This document shows, piece by piece, positions 61,666 through 64,000 of a stretch of 64,000 nucleotides of DNA. The notes under the pieces were generated by a model. That model did not search any database. It was given only the letters and a program-made list of their open reading frames with translations, and was not told the DNA's origin. The position numbers and the translations under genes were made by a program. This stretch comes from Bacteroides sp. GM023 (GTDB lineage Bacteria > Bacteroidota > Bacteroidia > Bacteroidales > Bacteroidaceae): the NCBI RefSeq assembly GCF_014750685.1, contig NZ_JAAXGE010000003.1, positions 744,001 through 808,000 on the forward strand, read 5' to 3'. Positions within the stretch are counted from its first letter, which is position 1, and every line of letters starts with the position of its first letter.

Positions 61666-64000
61666 CTATTTTTCAGTTCCAAATTCGGTCTGCTGGCGTT
61701 CTACTTCATCCAGTACCCGTTGGCGTTCTTCTTCTGTCAATTGGACTTTACCTTCAGGTTTATGATTCGATGTACCGACTTTTATCGTTGATGAAGTTGT
61801 CGTCTGCTCTTCATAGCAGAAAGGATATTCTGCCGGGATACTTTCAAATTCTAATTCGGTAGCTGTCGGAGCTTGAATACCTTCAAACTGTACATGTGCT
61901 TTTACTTTTATCTTTCCGGCTTTCCGGGTAGAACGTATTAGTATGGGTGCAGAGCCAAACTCCACAGCACGGGGATTGGCATTGATTGTGGCATCGCCGA
62001 TAATTTCCCCCTCTCCTTCTACCGTGAATACGATGTTTTCTTTTGCCAGTCGGCGAATATTTCCGCTATCATCGGTCACTTCGGCAACTACCACAATAAA
62101 GTCGGAACCGTCTGCTATGAGGTTTACTTTTTGGGTGTCTGCATACATACGTAGTTTGGTAGAACGACGGGAAGGCATCTTCTTTTGTGTACATACTACT
62201 TTTCCGTTGATAATACCCTCGGCAACCATATTGACTTTCTGCCAGTTCTTTTGTGTATAGCTATATCCGCGTGCTTCCCAAAAATCCCATACATCATCGA
62301 AAATAACGGGTGCGCTTGGCATATGCCCTTTGGCATGAACCACAGGTTTCGTCCATGTTTTTGTTCCGTCGTAGATAGAAAGGCGGACTGAATCACAATT
62401 ACTGAATACTACTACGTCTTTATCAGAGAATTGTGACATCTCGTGAGCGATAAACACCATCGGGCCACATTCTGCCAATGGATGTTGAAGACTGGCAGGT
62501 GACTGGCTACGGAACATTTCGTAAGCGTATTTCTTTTGACGGAAAGCGTCGTAAATACCGCCCCAATATGGGTCAGGATGATAACCGCGCTGATGGTCGA
62601 ACGGATGCCATTGGGCACCACCGATAAACAAGCCAGTGGTGCGATACATTTCATCATAGCTTTTTGCTAAAGATAGAGCCTGTACAAGCAGCGGACGTTC
62701 TCCCCAGCTACGACTTGCACGGTTGTTATTATTATGGGCATACCAGTCGTCCACATTTTCTCCGAATTCACGGGTAAAGATACACTGTTCCGGTCTGTCC
62801 GCTTTTTCATCGTCTCCCGGCCAACCGTAAACAACATCGTAATGCTCTTTTACTCCTGCCGAATGTACATCGGCAGCAGCTACCGGACGTCCCGGATAAG
62901 GATATTCTTCTTTGGTTATTTCTAATGCTTTCAATGCAAAATCGAGTGGATAGCGGGTTTCATTCAGAATCGGTTCCCACATCAATACAGACGGATGATT
63001 GCGGTCACGGCGAATCATTTCACGGGTGTTTTGATGAACCAGTTCTCCGAATTTCGGGTCTTTATTCCAGTATTGCCATCCGGGAGTGGCTACGATAACA
63101 AACATTCCAAGCTCGTCACAAGCATCCATAAAGGAAGGGTCTTGCGGATAGTGTGCTACACGAATAATGGTACATCCTGCATCACGCAGACGCTTCGCAT
63201 CACGCCATTGCTGGGAGTTGGGCAAAGCATTGCCTACATAAGCGAAATCTTGGTGGCGGTTTGCTCCCACCAATTGACCGAAAGGTTTTCCATTCAGCCA
63301 AAAGCCGTCTTTGCCACGGAACTCTGCCAGACGGATACCGACACGGGTGATTCCTCCGTCGATGGATTGATTACCTTTCTTTATACGTGATTGTACTCTA
63401 TATAAATAAGGTGTATCCGGCGACCATAATTTCGGGTTCTTTACTTCCATTTGTTGTTGGATGGATTTCTTTTCTCCGGGTTTCAAAGAAAGTTTTCCGG
63501 ATGTACGTCTGATAACCTTTCCGTCTGCATCGGTCAAAGTTGTTTCTACGATAACGGATTCCTGATGTTGAGCATCATTCTGTAATTCTGTTTTTACATA
63601 GACCTGTGCGCTCTTTTCGCTGATTTTATCACAATGAACGAATACTCCACCACTTGCAATGGTTTGAGAATCGAGCGCATCCGTGATGGCAACCGGAGAT
63701 TTGGCAATCATCCATACATCGCGATAGATACCGCCATGATAGGCAAAGTCCAGGGTGTATTGACGTTTGCCGGGAGGATAAGATTTGTCGTCGCTGTTAT
63801 CTGTAAAAACAGCAAGCAGACACGAGTCTCCTGACTGTACACCGTTGGCGGTCAAGTCTAACGTGAATGGCAGATAGCCACCAATATGTTCTTGAATACG
63901 TTTTCCGTTCAGGTAGAGTATCTGTTTGCCCATGGCTGCTTCGAAATGAAGCATTACCCGCTGTCCCTTGGTTTCGGCAGGAAGTACAAAATGTTTGCGA
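61666..64000 (-). CDS. GH2-family glycosidase (beta-galactosidase type), 5' end beyond the window
   Basis: The frame is open to the right edge and continues past it (...KHFVLPAETKGQRVMLHFEAAMGKQ), so the start and signal peptide are missing; 778 residues are present. Domains: the sugar-binding jelly roll (with GGYLPFTLDLTANG and YHGGIYRDVWMI), the immunoglobulin-like middle domain, and the TIM barrel with GANRHQDFAYVGNALP, acid/base Glu in WEPILNETRYP and a likely nucleophile Glu in FTREFGENVDDW. Further Ig-like domains (FSSNCDSVRLSIYDG..., about 560-700) end the protein. Such enzymes remove beta-galactose, beta-glucuronic acid or arabinose side chains; in a pectin locus, side chains of rhamnogalacturonan are the probable target. 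Confidence 0.9.
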   Translation of the reverse strand, partial: RKHFVLPAETKGQRVMLHFEAAMGKQILYLNGKRIQEHIGGYLPFTLDLTANGVQSGDSCLLAVFTDNSDDKSYPPGKRQYTLDFAYHGGIYRDVWMIAKSPVAITDALDSQTIASGGVFVHCDKISEKSAQVYVKTELQNDAQHQESVIVETTLTDADGKVIRRTSGKLSLKPGEKKSIQQQMEVKNPKLWSPDTPYLYRVQSRIKKGNQSIDGGITRVGIRLAEFRGKDGFWLNGKPFGQLVGANRHQDFAYVGNALPNSQQWRDAKRLRDAGCTIIRVAHYPQDPSFMDACDELGMFVIVATPGWQYWNKDPKFGELVHQNTREMIRRDRNHPSVLMWEPILNETRYPLDFALKALEITKEEYPYPGRPVAAADVHSAGVKEHYDVVYGWPGDDEKADRPEQCIFTREFGENVDDWYAHNNNNRASRSWGERPLLVQALSLAKSYDEMYRTTGLFIGGAQWHPFDHQRGYHPDPYWGGIYDAFRQKKYAYEMFRSQSPASLQHPLAECGPMVFIAHEMSQFSDKDVVVFSNCDSVRLSIYDGTKTWTKPVVHAKGHMPSAPVIFDDVWDFWEARGYSYTQKNWQKVNMVAEGIINGKVVCTQKKMPSRRSTKLRMYADTQKVNLIADGSDFIVVVAEVTDDSGNIRRLAKENIVFTVEGEGEIIGDATINANPRAVEFGSAPILIRSTRKAGKIKVKAHVQFEGIQAPTATELEFESIPAEYPFCYEEQTTTSSTIKVGTSNHKPEGKVQLTEEERQRVLDEVERQQTEFGTEK

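Overview
The window is chromosomal DNA of a gut Bacteroides, most likely one of the B. thetaiotaomicron/ovatus group. This rests on the gene families rather than any database match: hybrid two-component regulators that join periplasmic sensor, kinase, receiver and AraC domains; ECF sigma/FecR/TonB-receptor sets with an STN domain; DUF2723 and DUF3098 proteins; and many -7 boxes of the Bacteroides form TAnnTTTG upstream of genes. No phage, insertion sequence, rRNA or CRISPR array was seen.

Layout. 1-1.3 kb: two PepSY-like secreted proteins. 1.6-4.5 kb: an operon of a NEW3-domain membrane protein, an ABC ATPase and an ABC-2 permease, convergent with an OmpR-type response regulator and histidine kinase (4.6-6.5 kb). 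6.7-8.9 kb: proS, a DUF2867 protein and a tRNA-Gly(CCC). 9.1-13.9 kb: a tripartite efflux operon (TolC, HlyD, two ABC-2 permeases) with no ATPase. 14.1-18.1 kb: a hybrid two-component regulator whose stop codon abuts that of a five-gene convergent operon (18.1-23.9 kb). That operon encodes a NapH/NapG-like fusion with about six 4Fe-4S clusters, a Tat-exported lipoprotein aldo/keto reductase with two ferredoxin motifs, a DUF1893 protein, a lone TonB receptor and an ECF-type S component. It is the best candidate in the window for an undescribed system.

24.1-28.3 kb: a GNAT toxin/antitoxin-like pair, a metallo-beta-lactamase-fold gene broken by a 4-bp tandem duplication, an MFS exporter and an AraC regulator. 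28.4-34.1 kb: an STN-type TonB receptor, FecR anti-sigma and ECF sigma factor, with a divergently oriented alpha/beta hydrolase between FecR and sigma. 34.2-38.5 kb: an arginase-family enzyme, DUF3098 and a large DUF2723 glycosyltransferase-like membrane protein. 38.6-40.3 kb: a membrane-spanning TPR/HTH regulator lying between two different families of intergenic inverted repeats. 40.3-45.2 kb: a HAD phosphatase, an SDR, a split ThrE/YjjPB-like exporter with a DUF6064 protein, and a divergent MFS transporter.

45.2-51.1 kb: a heavy-metal RND efflux operon (adaptor, CzcA/CusA-type pump, TolC-type channel) led by a small His-rich membrane protein. 51.2-52.1 kb: an ECF sigma factor with a FecR-like protein reduced to its cytoplasmic domain. 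52.3-64 kb: the edge of a pectin-type polysaccharide utilisation locus with a beta-helix/DUF6298 protein, a PL1-like pectate lyase, a hybrid two-component regulator and a GH2 enzyme that runs off the right end. No SusC/SusD pair for this locus is in the window.
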